Shown here: piece after piece, positions 26,238 to 34,937 of the stretch
How positions within the stretch are numbered: position 1 is the first letter of the stretch
How the letters are laid out: the number at the start of each line of letters is the position of its first letter
NCBI RefSeq assembly: GCF_900107855.1
Contig: NZ_FNRJ01000001.1
Coordinates: 62,001 to 126,000, forward strand
Reading direction: 5' to 3'
From: Marinobacterium iners DSM 11526
Lineage (GTDB): Bacteria; Pseudomonadota; Gammaproteobacteria; Pseudomonadales; Balneatricaceae
DNA length: 64,000 bases
Translations under genes and position numbers: made by a program
Notes under the pieces: model-generated
Told to the model about the DNA's origin: nothing
Seen by the model: only the letters and a program-made list of their open reading frames with translations
Databases searched by the model: none

Positions 26238-26432
26238 TCAGAGGTAAGGCAGCATGCGCTTAACCAGAGCCTGGTCAGCAGCATGAACCTGCAGCATTGG
26301 GCGAAGCTGACGCTTACGCTTGGTGCTTTTCTTGGTCAGAATGTGGCTTTTGAAGGCCTGCTTGTGCTTCACGCCGTTGGCGGTTTTCTTGAAACGCTTT
26401 GCCGCACCGCGGACAGTTTTGATCTTAGGCAT
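26238..26432 (-). CDS. rpmI: Ribosomal protein L35, 64 aa
   Basis: [20 protein letters not shown] and the basic [20 protein letters not shown] tail identify bL35. It lies between infC and rplT as usual. The 107-base infC-rpmI spacer holds a long hairpin. Confidence 0.98.
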   Translation of the reverse strand: MPKIKTVRGAAKRFKKTANGVKHKQAFKSHILTKKSTKRKRQLRPMLQVHAADQALVKRMLPYL

Positions 26433-26480
26433 TAACTTTCTCCACGCATTCGTTTGTTAGTCAGCCAACCCGAACAAACA

Positions 26481-26529
26481 GCAGGACCCGTTACCTGATT
26501 TCCGAAGATCTCAGGCAGGCGGGTCCTGC
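26481..26529 (-). promoter_or_regulatory. Long hairpin in the infC-rpmI spacer
   Basis: GCAGGACCCG (26481-26490) pairs perfectly with CGGGTCCTGC (26520-26529), and inside it CCTGA (26494-26498) pairs with TCAGG (26511-26515). It lies between infC and rpmI, where gammaproteobacteria place the L20 translational operator. It may be that control element or a partial terminator; the T-run after it is weak. Confidence 0.55.
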
Positions 26530-26539
26530 AGTCGGGTGA

Positions 26540-27076
26540 CTATTTCTTTTTCGGAGCCAACACCATGACCATTTGACGACCTTCCATTTTCGGACGCTGT
26601 TCAACAGTACTGATTTCGGTCAGATCCTTTTCGATCCGCTCCATCAGCTGCATGCCCAGCTCCTGGTGAGCCATCTCACGACCACGGAAGCGCAAGGTAA
26701 CCTTGCCCTTGTCTCCGCTTTCAAGGAAACGTATCAGGTTGCGCAGTTTTACCTGATAATCCCCTTCTTCCGTACCCGGACGGAATTTCACTTCCTTGAC
26801 CTGCATTTGAGACTGTTTCTTCTTAGCCTCATTTGCTTTCTTCTTGGCCTCGTACTGATGCTTACCATAGTCCATGATCTTGCAGACAATGGGATCAGAC
26901 TCCGAGATCTGAACCAGGTCAAGTTCGGCTTCCTGAGCTTTCTCAAGAGCCTCTGGAATCGAAACAACACCAATCTGGTTTCCATCCGCGCCGATCAGAC
27001 GGCATTCGGTGGCACGGATATTTTCATTGATTGGCGGCAGAGGCGCACGGCCCCCGCGTCTGTTATCACGCCTGAT
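26540..27076 (-). CDS. infC: Translation initiation factor IF-3, AUC start, 178 aa
   Basis: The frame reads (I)[19 protein letters not shown]..., [20 protein letters not shown], then [20 protein letters not shown] and [20 protein letters not shown], a complete two-domain IF3. No ATG, GTG or TTG exists at the N-terminus; ATC at 27076-27074 stands 8 bases after AGGAG. Rare start codons (AUU in E. coli) allow IF3 to repress its own translation, and AUC should work the same way. An in-frame ATG at 26875 would lose the whole N-terminal domain. Confidence 0.9.
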   Translation of the reverse strand: MRRDNRRGGRAPLPPINENIRATECRLIGADGNQIGVVSIPEALEKAQEAELDLVQISESDPIVCKIMDYGKHQYEAKKKANEAKKKQSQMQVKEVKFRPGTEEGDYQVKLRNLIRFLESGDKGKVTLRFRGREMAHQELGMQLMERIEKDLTEISTVEQRPKMEGRQMVMVLAPKKK

Positions 27077-27096
27077 AGCTATATCTCCTGACGATT

Positions 27097-29016
27097 TTAT
27101 TTTGCCTGACGGCCTTTGCGCTCGGTTTCCTGAACCAGCTGTTCAATCAGCGCATCGACGGTCATCGTACCCAAATCCTCACCGGAGCGCGTACGCACTG
27201 CAACGGTTCCGGACTCGACCTCTTTGTCACCTACTACCAACAGGTAGGGCACTTTTTGTAGAGTACGCTCGCGGATTTTAAAGCCGATCTTCTCGTTTCT
27301 CAAGTCCGCAGTGGCTCGCAGGCCTGATTTTTCGAGTTTTTCTGCAAGATCGCGGCAATAATCCGCTTGATTGTCGGTAATATTCATCACGACGGCCTGC
27401 AGCGGCGACAGCCACAACGGCAAGGCGCCAGCATAATGCTCAATCAAAATACCGATAAAGCGCTCAAACGATCCAAGAATGGCACGATGCAACATTACCG
27501 GTGTTTCACGCTCGCCATGCTCGTTAACAAACTGGGCGCCAAGACGTCCCGGCATGGAGAAGTCGACCTGAATGGTGCCGCACTGCCAGACGCGACCGAG
27601 GCAGTCACGCAGTGAGAATTCGATTTTCGGGCCATAGAAAGCCCCCTCACCCGGCAGCTCTTCCCAGTCGAGGCCTGCTGTGTTCAATGCATCTGCCAGC
27701 GCTTTCTCCGCCTTGTCCCAGCTTTCGTCTGAACCCACGCGCTCTTCCGGGCGGGTGGACAGCTTGTACAGAATGTCACTGAAGCCAAAGTCAGCGTAGA
27801 CTTCATGCAGGAATTCAATAAAGTCTGCCACTTCGGTCTGGATCGAGTTCTCGGCACAGAAAATGTGCGCATCGTCCTGCACGAAACCGCGCACACGCAT
27901 AATGCCATGCAGGGAACCGGACGGCTCATTGCGGTGGCAGGAACCGAATTCGGCCAGACGCAACGGCAGATCGCGATAAGAACGAAGCCCCTGGTTGAAC
28001 ACCTGTACGTGGCATGGGCAGTTCATCGGCTTGATGGCGAAATCACGGCTTTCGGAGTGCGTGGTGAACATCTGCTCCTGAAACTTGCCCCAGTGGCCGG
28101 ACTTTTCCCACAGAGTACGCTCCACCACCTGCGGTGTTTTGATCTCCTGGTAACCGTGACGGCGCTGCTTGGCACGCATGTACTGCTCGATCTGCTGATA
28201 CAGCGTCCAGCCATGCGGATGCCAGAACACCATGCCCGGTGCTTCTTCCTGCATGTGAAACAGGTTCAGCTGTTTGCCCAGCTTGCGGTGGTCACGCTTT
28301 TCAGCCTCTTCAAGACGGTGCAGATAGGCCTTGAGCTCTTTCTTGTCGCTCCAGGCGGTACCGTAAATACGCTGCAGCATCTCGTTCTTGGCATCACCGC
28401 GCCAATAGGCACCGGCCACCTTCATCACCTTGAATGCCTTGATATGGCCAGTTGAAGGCACATGCGGGCCTCGACACAGGTCGATAAAGTCGCCCTGTTT
28501 GTAGAAAGAGAGCGGCTGATCGCCCGGAATGGAATCGATAATCTCGACCTTATACTTCTCGCCCATCTGCTCAAACAGCTTGATAGCCTCATCGCGCGAC
28601 ATCACGGAGCGGCTGACTGGCAGATTTTCCTTGGCCAGCTGATTCATGCGCGACTCGATCTTTTCCAGATCTTCCGGCGTGAACGGGCGCTCATAGGCAA
28701 AATCGTAATAGAAACCATCGTCGATCACCGGACCGATGGTCACCTGAGCACCCGGGAACAGATCCTGTACAGCCATCGCCATCAGATGCGCACAGGAGTG
28801 ACGAATCACGTCCAGCCCTTCTTCATCACGTGCGGTGACGATCGCCAAATTGACATCGTTTTCGATCAGATAGCTGGTATCCACCAGCTCACCGTTGATC
28901 TTGCCGGCGAGGGCAGCCTTGGCTAGGCCAGTACCGATATCGGCGGCCACATCGTGAACGGTAACGGGCTCATTGAAGGTGCGAGTACTCGCATCCGGAA
29001 GCGTAATGACAGGCAT
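27097..29016 (-). CDS. thrS: Threonyl-tRNA synthetase, 639 aa
   Basis: Domains in order: TGS ([20 protein letters not shown]), editing domain with the HxxxH zinc-like motif ([11 protein letters not shown]), class II core with motif 2 ([20 protein letters not shown]), and anticodon-binding domain. Catalytic zinc ligands include C and H of MNCPCH. ATG 29016 gives the usual length (E. coli 642). First gene of the thrS-infC-rpmI-rplT cluster. Confidence 0.97.
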   Translation of the reverse strand: MPVITLPDASTRTFNEPVTVHDVAADIGTGLAKAALAGKINGELVDTSYLIENDVNLAIVTARDEEGLDVIRHSCAHLMAMAVQDLFPGAQVTIGPVIDDGFYYDFAYERPFTPEDLEKIESRMNQLAKENLPVSRSVMSRDEAIKLFEQMGEKYKVEIIDSIPGDQPLSFYKQGDFIDLCRGPHVPSTGHIKAFKVMKVAGAYWRGDAKNEMLQRIYGTAWSDKKELKAYLHRLEEAEKRDHRKLGKQLNLFHMQEEAPGMVFWHPHGWTLYQQIEQYMRAKQRRHGYQEIKTPQVVERTLWEKSGHWGKFQEQMFTTHSESRDFAIKPMNCPCHVQVFNQGLRSYRDLPLRLAEFGSCHRNEPSGSLHGIMRVRGFVQDDAHIFCAENSIQTEVADFIEFLHEVYADFGFSDILYKLSTRPEERVGSDESWDKAEKALADALNTAGLDWEELPGEGAFYGPKIEFSLRDCLGRVWQCGTIQVDFSMPGRLGAQFVNEHGERETPVMLHRAILGSFERFIGILIEHYAGALPLWLSPLQAVVMNITDNQADYCRDLAEKLEKSGLRATADLRNEKIGFKIRERTLQKVPYLLVVGDKEVESGTVAVRTRSGEDLGTMTVDALIEQLVQETERKGRQAK

Positions 29017-29181
29017 GTTCTGTTCCCTGATTGACGGATGTACCCATACGAAAGGCCACATCCTGATTGATACACGGTAAATGAAAGCGGACTTGTGGTT
29101 GCGACAGGTACGAGGTGCCGGCCAGTCCGAGCGGCGATTATAACGGCCCAGTCTGGAAAGCGCGATCCGAAAGCACAAAAA

Positions 29182-29874
29182 TCAGCGGCATCGTTGCAGC
29201 AGGTCACGGGTATACAGGATATGTTGGCTTGCCGCTTCACGAGCCGCAGGGGCATCACGAGCCTGCAGTGCACGGTGGATGCTCTCGTGCTGCCTGCCGA
29301 TGCCATCGGGATAACGGCCAAAACGCCCCAATGTGCGTGACAGCACACTGTAGATCGCATTGAAGTAACGGTGATAAAACAGCTGACTGAAGGAACACAC
29401 CAGCAGATGATGACTGGACTGGGCTATCAGCATGTGAAACTGCAAATCCGCCTTGGCTTTTTCCAGCGTACTGTCACCACGGCCAACTGGGCGGCGGTTA
29501 CGCTCGCACATCCGCTGATACTCCTGCGCCAGAGCGAACAGCTCCTCATCACTGGCACGCTGCGCCGCATACCAGGCCGCTTCAGCCTCCAGCACGGCGC
29601 GCGCTTCCAGCACCTGCATCTGGAAATCAATATCGTCCCCCCGCCCTTCCAGCGGCAGCTCAAGGTGTTGTGCCAACAGATTAATGCAGTGGCTGCGCCC
29701 GCCCTGACGGGTTTCGATAACCCCGTTGGCTTTCATGCCAGCCAGTGCTTCACGAACAGTCCCCCGCGAAACTCCATATATTTGCATTAATCTGCGCTCT
29801 GAAGGCACCGGGTGCCCCGGCACCCATTCGCCTTCCAGCAACAGGCTTTCCAGCTCATATTGTAGTGTCACCAT
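29182..29874 (-). CDS. lldR: FadR/GntR-family regulator of lactate genes (LldR/LutR-like), 230 aa
   Basis: N-terminal GntR winged helix (VPSERRLMQIYGVSRGTVRE, ALAGMKANGVIETRQGG) and C-terminal FCD effector domain (VLEARAVLEAEAAWYAAQRA, LQFHMLIAQSSHHLLV, with metal-site His residues). It is divergent from lutABC and most like LldR, which responds to lactate. An inverted repeat CTGGT-AAG-ACCAG lies 17 bases upstream of its start, so self-control and lut control are likely. Confidence 0.85.
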   Translation of the reverse strand: MVTLQYELESLLLEGEWVPGHPVPSERRLMQIYGVSRGTVREALAGMKANGVIETRQGGRSHCINLLAQHLELPLEGRGDDIDFQMQVLEARAVLEAEAAWYAAQRASDEELFALAQEYQRMCERNRRPVGRGDSTLEKAKADLQFHMLIAQSSHHLLVCSFSQLFYHRYFNAIYSVLSRTLGRFGRYPDGIGRQHESIHRALQARDAPAAREAASQHILYTRDLLQRCR

Positions 29875-29891
29875 CGCCCCCGATGATCATT

Positions 29892-29904
29892 CTGGTAAGA
29901 CCAG
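29892..29904. promoter_or_regulatory. LldR/FadR-type operator in the lldR-lutA interval
   Basis: CTGGT-AAG-ACCAG is a perfect 5-base inverted repeat with a 3-base spacer, matching the T-G-G-T-N3-A-C-C-A pattern bound by LldR, PdhR and related FadR-family proteins. It lies between the regulator (start 29874) and lutA (start 30002). Confidence 0.65.
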
Positions 29905-30001
29905 TTGGAAGTATAGCATTCACGCTTAGGCCCTGATCACCTATCTTGATAGCCATACCGCCATGAAACCGCACCGATAATAATCCGAGGTTGCCGACAC
30001 C

Positions 30002-30793
30002 ATGTCCGACACCCAAACCATGCCGATCAAGGTCGGTCTGTTCGTTACCTGCCTTGCCGACATGTTCCGCCCCGAGGTAGCCTTTGCAACCGTCAAGCTG
30101 CTGGAACAGGCTGGCTGTGAAGTGGAAGTACCCCGTAATCAGACCTGCTGTGGACAACCGGCATTCAACTCCGGGGACAAACACAACAGTCGTACCATCG
30201 CGCGTCAGACCATCGAAGCTCTGGAGGGCTACCGCTATGTGGTGGGTCCATCCGGCTCCTGCATCGGCATGCTGCACCACTACCCTGAACTCTTTACCGA
30301 GGACGATCCCTGGAAAGCACGTGCGGAAGCACTCAAGGCTCGCGCCTTTGAGGTCACATCTTTTCTGGTAGACGTATTGAATTTCAGCGGCATCCAGAGC
30401 GAATTCAACGGCAAGATCACCTATCACGACTCCTGCTCCGGGCTGCGAGAGCTTGGCATCAAGCAGCAGCCACGACAGTTGCTCAGCGAAATCGACGGAG
30501 TTGAACTGGCCGAGATGCAGGAAGCGGAGACCTGCTGCGGTTTTGGCGGCACCTTTTGTGTCAAGTACCCCGACATATCCAACCGCATGGTCAGCAACAA
30601 GACCGGCTTTGCTGCCGACAGCGGCGCCAGCACGCTGGTGGGTGGAGACCTGGGCTGCCTGCTCAACATGGCCGGCAAGCTCAAACGTGAAGGCCGTGAA
30701 GTACAGGTACGTCATGTGGTCGAGCTGCTCGCCGACATGACTGGAACTCCGGCAATCGGCGAAGCCGATTACGACCTTGGTCAGCCACTTTAA
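30002..30793 (+). CDS. lutA: L-lactate utilisation protein LutA, (Fe-S)-binding, 263 aa
   Basis: Two cysteine-rich CCG motifs (NQTCCGQPAFNSG and AETCCGFGGTFCVKYPDIS) mark the LutA/GlcF-like iron-sulfur subunit (YkgE family). With LutB and LutC it oxidises L-lactate to pyruvate. It is the first gene of lutABC, 15 bases before lutB. Confidence 0.94.
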   Translation: MSDTQTMPIKVGLFVTCLADMFRPEVAFATVKLLEQAGCEVEVPRNQTCCGQPAFNSGDKHNSRTIARQTIEALEGYRYVVGPSGSCIGMLHHYPELFTEDDPWKARAEALKARAFEVTSFLVDVLNFSGIQSEFNGKITYHDSCSGLRELGIKQQPRQLLSEIDGVELAEMQEAETCCGFGGTFCVKYPDISNRMVSNKTGFAADSGASTLVGGDLGCLLNMAGKLKREGREVQVRHVVELLADMTGTPAIGEADYDLGQPL

Positions 30794-30807
30794 GCGGAGC
30801 CCCCCCC

Positions 30808-32226
30808 ATGCAGATCAAAAGCCCCGAATTCAAGCAAAGTGCTCGCATCGCGCTACAGGATGTCAACCTGCAAAAGGCGCTGGGCAACCTGAAGGCCGGT
30901 TTTCCCGGCAAGCGCGCCGCAGCTGTCGCCCGCATGCCGGAGTTCGATCGGCTGCGCGATGAAGCTCGCGACCTGAAGAACCATATCCTTGAACACCTGG
31001 ACCTGTACCTGGAAGAGTTTGAAGCTCGCGTGGTCGAGAACGGCGGCCAGGTACACTGGTGTCGCACCGCTGATGATGCACGCCAGACCATCCTGCAGAT
31101 TTGCCGTGAGCAGAATGCCAAAACCGTCACCAAGGGCAAGTCGATGGTGACCGAGGAGATCAACCTCAACGAATATCTGGAGGAGAACGGCATCCGCCCG
31201 GTGGAAACCGACCTGGGGGAATATATCCTGCAACTGCGCGGTGACCACCCAAGCCATATCATCGCCCCGGCGATTCACCTCAATCTGGAAGATGTATCCG
31301 AAGCCTTCCATGAACACCACAAGCGCCCGAAATTGACCGATCCGGCCGCGCTGATGGCCGAGGCCCGTGAAATGCTGCGCAAGCAGTTTGTTGCCGCCGA
31401 TGTGGGCATCACCGGTGCCAATTTTCTGGTTGCCGAAACCGGGTCGACCATTATTGTCACCAACGAGGGCAATGGCGACCTGACCCAGACCCTGCCCAAA
31501 ACTCATATCGTGGTGTCATCAATTGAAAAGGTTGTACCCACGCTGGAGGACATGACGCTGTTCCTGCGCCTGTTGGCGCGCTCGGCCACGGGGCAGGAAT
31601 TTTCCGTGTATAACACGCTGTCATCCGGCAACCGCCGCCCGGACGACCAGGACGGACCGGAAAATTTCCATGTCGTGCTGGTCGACAACGGTCGCAGCGA
31701 CATGGTTGGCACCGAGTTTCAGGAGATGCTGCGCTGCATTCGCTGCTCCGCCTGCATGAACCACTGCCCGGTATACGGCGCTGTCGGTGGTCACAGCTAC
31801 GGCTGGATCTACCCCGGCCCCATGGGATCGGTACTGACTCCGCAAATGATCGGCATTGAACAGGCCGCCCTACTGCCCAATGCGTCTACCGCCTGCGGCA
31901 AGTGCGAGGAGGTCTGCCCGGTCCGCATTCCGCTGCCGAAACTGATGCGCCACTGGCGCGAGAAGGAGTTTGAACAGCACCTGACGCCTCGCGCTGTCCG
32001 CTGGGGGCTGGGAAGCTGGGCCTTTCTCGCCACCCGCCCGATGCTGTACCGACTGTTCTCGTCCAGTGCATCCCGGCTCATGCGTTTGCTGGGCGGCCAA
32101 AAAGGCAGGATCAGCAAACTGCCGCTGGCCTCCGGCTGGACCGACCACCGCGACATGCCGGTCCCAACCGGCAAGACTTTCATGCAGCAGTGGCAAGCGC
32201 GCCAGAAACAGGAGAACAAGTCATGA
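30808..32226 (+). CDS. lutB: L-lactate utilisation iron-sulfur protein LutB, 472 aa
   Basis: N-terminal LUD domain (residues ~60-290, with VTKGKSMVTEEINLNEYLEE and TGANFLVAETGSTIIVTNEG) and two 4Fe-4S motifs, CIRCSACMNHCPVYG and CGKCEEVCPVRIPL. C-terminal DUF3390-like tail. Matches YkgF/LutB. Stop overlaps lutC ATG (ATGA). Confidence 0.95.
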   Translation: MQIKSPEFKQSARIALQDVNLQKALGNLKAGFPGKRAAAVARMPEFDRLRDEARDLKNHILEHLDLYLEEFEARVVENGGQVHWCRTADDARQTILQICREQNAKTVTKGKSMVTEEINLNEYLEENGIRPVETDLGEYILQLRGDHPSHIIAPAIHLNLEDVSEAFHEHHKRPKLTDPAALMAEAREMLRKQFVAADVGITGANFLVAETGSTIIVTNEGNGDLTQTLPKTHIVVSSIEKVVPTLEDMTLFLRLLARSATGQEFSVYNTLSSGNRRPDDQDGPENFHVVLVDNGRSDMVGTEFQEMLRCIRCSACMNHCPVYGAVGGHSYGWIYPGPMGSVLTPQMIGIEQAALLPNASTACGKCEEVCPVRIPLPKLMRHWREKEFEQHLTPRAVRWGLGSWAFLATRPMLYRLFSSSASRLMRLLGGQKGRISKLPLASGWTDHRDMPVPTGKTFMQQWQARQKQENKS

Positions 32227-32891
32227 GCAGCCGTGCCGAGATTTTTGCCAACATTCGCCATGGCCTGCGCCGCAGCGAAGCAACGGATGCCCAGCGCGAA
32301 GCGGTGCAGCACCGCTTGCAGCAACACCCTCGTAATCTGATCCCCGCCCGCGGCCAGCAGGCGCCTGAGGCACAGGTTGAGCTGTTTATCCGCATGGCAC
32401 AGGAAGCAGCCGCCGAAGTGGTTACACTTGAAAATATCGAGCAACTACCAGAGGCGGTGGCGGACACCCTGGAATCAAAGGGCCAGCATGAACTGATACT
32501 GGCCAGCGACGAGACCCTCACTGCTCTGGGCTGGGCCGCAGTACATGAGCGTATCCGCTGTCATCAGCGAGTGGGACAGGTGGGAGACGAGGCGAGCCTG
32601 ACGCTGGCCCTGGTCGGTATTGCCGAGACCGGCACCCTGATGCTCTACTCCCGCCCGGACAGCCCCACCACGCTCAACTTCTTGCCGGATACGCACTTGG
32701 TTGTATTGCAGCGCAAAGATATCGTAGGGGTTTATGAGGATGGATGGGATCGGTTGCGCAGCCTCTGCAGCGGCCGCCTGCCCAGGACAGTCAACCTGAT
32801 CACGGGCCCTTCCCGCAGTGCCGACATTGAGCAAAAACTGCAGATGGGAGCCCATGGCCCACGTCAGCTGGTGATCTATTTGATTGGATGA
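32223..32891 (+). CDS. lutC: L-lactate utilisation protein LutC, 222 aa
   Basis: LUD-domain protein (YkgG family): MSSRAEIFANIRHGLRRSEA, then LTLALVGIAETGTLMLYSRP and TVNLITGPSRSADIEQKLQM, ending GPRQLVIYLIG. ATG 32223 overlaps the lutB stop. No lactate permease gene is adjacent in this window. Confidence 0.93.
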   Translation: MSSRAEIFANIRHGLRRSEATDAQREAVQHRLQQHPRNLIPARGQQAPEAQVELFIRMAQEAAAEVVTLENIEQLPEAVADTLESKGQHELILASDETLTALGWAAVHERIRCHQRVGQVGDEASLTLALVGIAETGTLMLYSRPDSPTTLNFLPDTHLVVLQRKDIVGVYEDGWDRLRSLCSGRLPRTVNLITGPSRSADIEQKLQMGAHGPRQLVIYLIG

Positions 32892-33069
32892 CGTCTGATA
32901 TCAGAGGCTTCTTACAAGCCAAAGTTGCTGGGCTGCTTTCCGGTAGCCCGGTACTTTTTGAACATCGTACACCTGTACACCACTCACCCAAGTACTTCCT
33001 GTCTTGGCTCTGAACATCTGTCCATCAAAATGGTGATCGCCCACATTTGTAGCGTGGCTTGATAGGGTG

Positions 33070-33516
33070 TCATACCTGTGAATGACCGTCTTCTGGATCA
33101 GGGATTCCGGCGCTTACTACAACCTGAGACTCTTCCTGACAAAACCTGAAATAGAAGCAGTTTGCACGCCCTGTGTGGCACGCTGGCCCCTGCTGGTCCG
33201 CCAAGCACAGCAGGGTATCGCCATCACAATCCGCTCGCAGCTCTATCAGCCGCTGCGTGTTACCACTGACTTTCCCTTTTTCCCACAACTGTTGGCGTGA
33301 ACGTGACCAATAGGTAACCCTCTTTTCCTTGAGGGTCATCGCCAGCGACTCACGGTTCATCCACGCCATCATCAACACCTCACCGGAATCATATTGCTGA
33401 GTAATGACGGGTATCAGGCCCTGATCATTCCAGCTCAGACTTTCCATAAACGGCTCTAAATCAACAGCATAACCTTCGGGACTGAGCTCCAGCTCTTCAA
33501 AAAAACTCTTTCTCAT
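33070..33516 (-). CDS. hisI: HisI-like phosphoribosyl-AMP cyclohydrolase, Zur-controlled copy, 148 aa
   Basis: Core matches HisI: LIPVITQQYDSGEVLMMAWM, VTYWSRSRQQLWEKGKVSGN, ELRADCDGDTLLCLADQQGP, ACHTGRANCFYF. The magnesium DxDxD motif and three zinc cysteines (DCDGD, ACHTG, NCF) are kept. The N-terminus is longer than standard HisI by about 25 residues. It is divergent from a DUF1826 gene around a Zur-like palindrome and is not near other his genes, which fits the zinc-starvation hisI paralogue known in some gammaproteobacteria. I chose ATG 33516 because longer starts run into the palindrome. Confidence 0.85.
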   Translation of the reverse strand: MRKSFFEELELSPEGYAVDLEPFMESLSWNDQGLIPVITQQYDSGEVLMMAWMNRESLAMTLKEKRVTYWSRSRQQLWEKGKVSGNTQRLIELRADCDGDTLLCLADQQGPACHTGRANCFYFRFCQEESQVVVSAGIPDPEDGHSQV

Positions 33517-33600
33517 AGGACCACATATCAACCAATGAGGGACCATGCGCAAAACCAGTTTCATACCGGCATGACACAGAGTGACACTCTCTAAAATCAA

Positions 33601-33617
33601 GTGTTATATTATAACAC
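33601..33617. promoter_or_regulatory. Zur box (GTGTTATA-T-TATAACAC)
   Basis: A perfect 8-base inverted repeat with one central base, matching the gammaproteobacterial Zur consensus core GTTATANTATAAC. It lies between the divergent hisI-like and DUF1826 genes. A wider TCAAGT...ACTTGA pair (33597-33627) flanks it. Confidence 0.85.
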
Positions 33618-33661
33618 GAAAACTTGATCCAACTCTGAAAAACTTACCGGACAACCCTGAC

Positions 33662-34315
33662 ATGAACCTTGCCGATATGCCTACCAAGTCCATGTTGCAC
33701 CACAGACCGAAACCCGCAGCACATGTCAGCGACCACCCCGTTATCATGGGGGACATTTATGCTCCTGAGTGCAACCTGACTGTTTGGCAGCGAAGTCTCG
33801 ATGATTCCATTGAGCGCTATGTAAGCAGGCTTTGCGCGCAGCAATCGAGTTTGAATATAAGAACAGTGATTCAGTGTGATGAAGATTTGGAGAAAAACGC
33901 ATCTGAACTGCTGCAGGCGCAATTGCCTGCAGGTGATGGCCAAGCGTCTATTGTTGCCGATATCGTAGAGCTGCTACAAATGTATGAATGCCTGCTTGGC
34001 CCCTCACACATCGGTTTGCGAATGACATTGCTGAAAGCCGCCATGTGTCCGAAGTTTCATGTTGACCGGCTTCCTGTAAGACTCGTTACCTGCTATTCAG
34101 GCACCGGTACCCAATACCTGCCTGAACCTGAAGGCGACACTGCCCGCATTCCTGCGAATGAACCGGAAAGCGTGTTGCAACTTACCGCTGGTGATGTAGC
34201 ACTGCTCAAGGGTGATGGCTGGCACGGGAATGAAGGTTATGGCATCGTGCACCGGTCACCACCCGTTAGCGACCACCAGGCCAGACTGTTTCTATCTTTG
34301 GATTATATGGAATAG
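33662..34315 (+). CDS. DUF1826 protein, probable zinc-limitation gene, 217 aa
   Basis: Sequence fits DUF1826: LTVWQRSLDDSIERYVSRLC, CPKFHVDRLPVRLVTCYSGT, GTQYLPE, GDVALLKGDGWHGNEGYGIV, HRSPP. The FHVD and conserved His/Cys pattern suggests a cupin-like, metal-dependent fold. DUF1826 genes are repeatedly found in Zur regulons with COG0523 GTPases and hisI paralogues; here the Zur box is 45 bases upstream. Start chosen at ATG 33662; the ribosome site is weak, and 33680 (MPTKS) is an alternative. Confidence 0.8.
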   Translation: MNLADMPTKSMLHHRPKPAAHVSDHPVIMGDIYAPECNLTVWQRSLDDSIERYVSRLCAQQSSLNIRTVIQCDEDLEKNASELLQAQLPAGDGQASIVADIVELLQMYECLLGPSHIGLRMTLLKAAMCPKFHVDRLPVRLVTCYSGTGTQYLPEPEGDTARIPANEPESVLQLTAGDVALLKGDGWHGNEGYGIVHRSPPVSDHQARLFLSLDYME

Positions 34316-34339
34316 CCTTTTAGCTCAGCCTTATCGCGA

Positions 34340-34876
34340 TCATTGAGGCAGGCTTAGAGTCAGCTCATTTCCCCGCTGCACCATGTCCAGATGCTGCATA
34401 AAGCTCATGCCCAGCAACACCGTATCATCGGGCATATAGGGGTTGATGCTGGCGGTCACATCCTTCAGCTCAATTCCGCCCAGCCGCACCGAGTCCAGCT
34501 GCGTGGTGTGTACACTGATCACACCATTGGCGGTCATGGTCTGTTGTCGACGCCCCTTTTCCAGTCCTATTTTGTCCGCCAGTGCCTCGGGCACGCTGAC
34601 TTGGGTCGCGCCGGTATCCAGCAAGAAGGTGACCGGCTCACCGTTGATACGTCCCGGAGCAACATAGTGGCCACCACGGTTACGCTGCAGCACCACCTCG
34701 CCCGCATCATGGCTGACCAGGTTCAAGTTACGATTGGGGTTGCGCTTATCCTCAACAAAGTCCGTGAAGAACAGCGTCAGCAGGAACAGCAGTGCTACCC
34801 AAGTCAAATGGTGCATCCAGCGCGCCAGCCCGCGACGGGTGCGGTCAGGGTCTGACTGATGGTGATGTTCGGTCAT
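34340..34876 (-). CDS. Retropepsin-like aspartic protease, membrane-anchored, 178 aa
   Basis: An N-terminal membrane anchor (LTWVALLFLLTLFFTDFVED, about residues 24-43) precedes a clan AA aspartic protease domain: the active-site LLDTGATQVSVP and the flap/psi-loop region (LLGMSFMQHLDMVQR). These TIGR02281-type proteins act as dimers in the periplasm; substrates are unknown. Convergent with the DUF1826 gene, 24 bases apart. Confidence 0.87.
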   Translation of the reverse strand: MTEHHHQSDPDRTRRGLARWMHHLTWVALLFLLTLFFTDFVEDKRNPNRNLNLVSHDAGEVVLQRNRGGHYVAPGRINGEPVTFLLDTGATQVSVPEALADKIGLEKGRRQQTMTANGVISVHTTQLDSVRLGGIELKDVTASINPYMPDDTVLLGMSFMQHLDMVQRGNELTLSLPQ

Positions 34877-34937
34877 GGCACTCTCCGTTTCCTCTTATCG
34901 TTCTGACCTCAAAAACGACAGGACTATCCCTGCCTTC

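Noticed and set aside
29017-29178. 54-residue N-terminal extension of thrS
   Set aside because: ThrRS proteins begin with the TGS domain (MPVITLPD), which gives the normal length from 29016.
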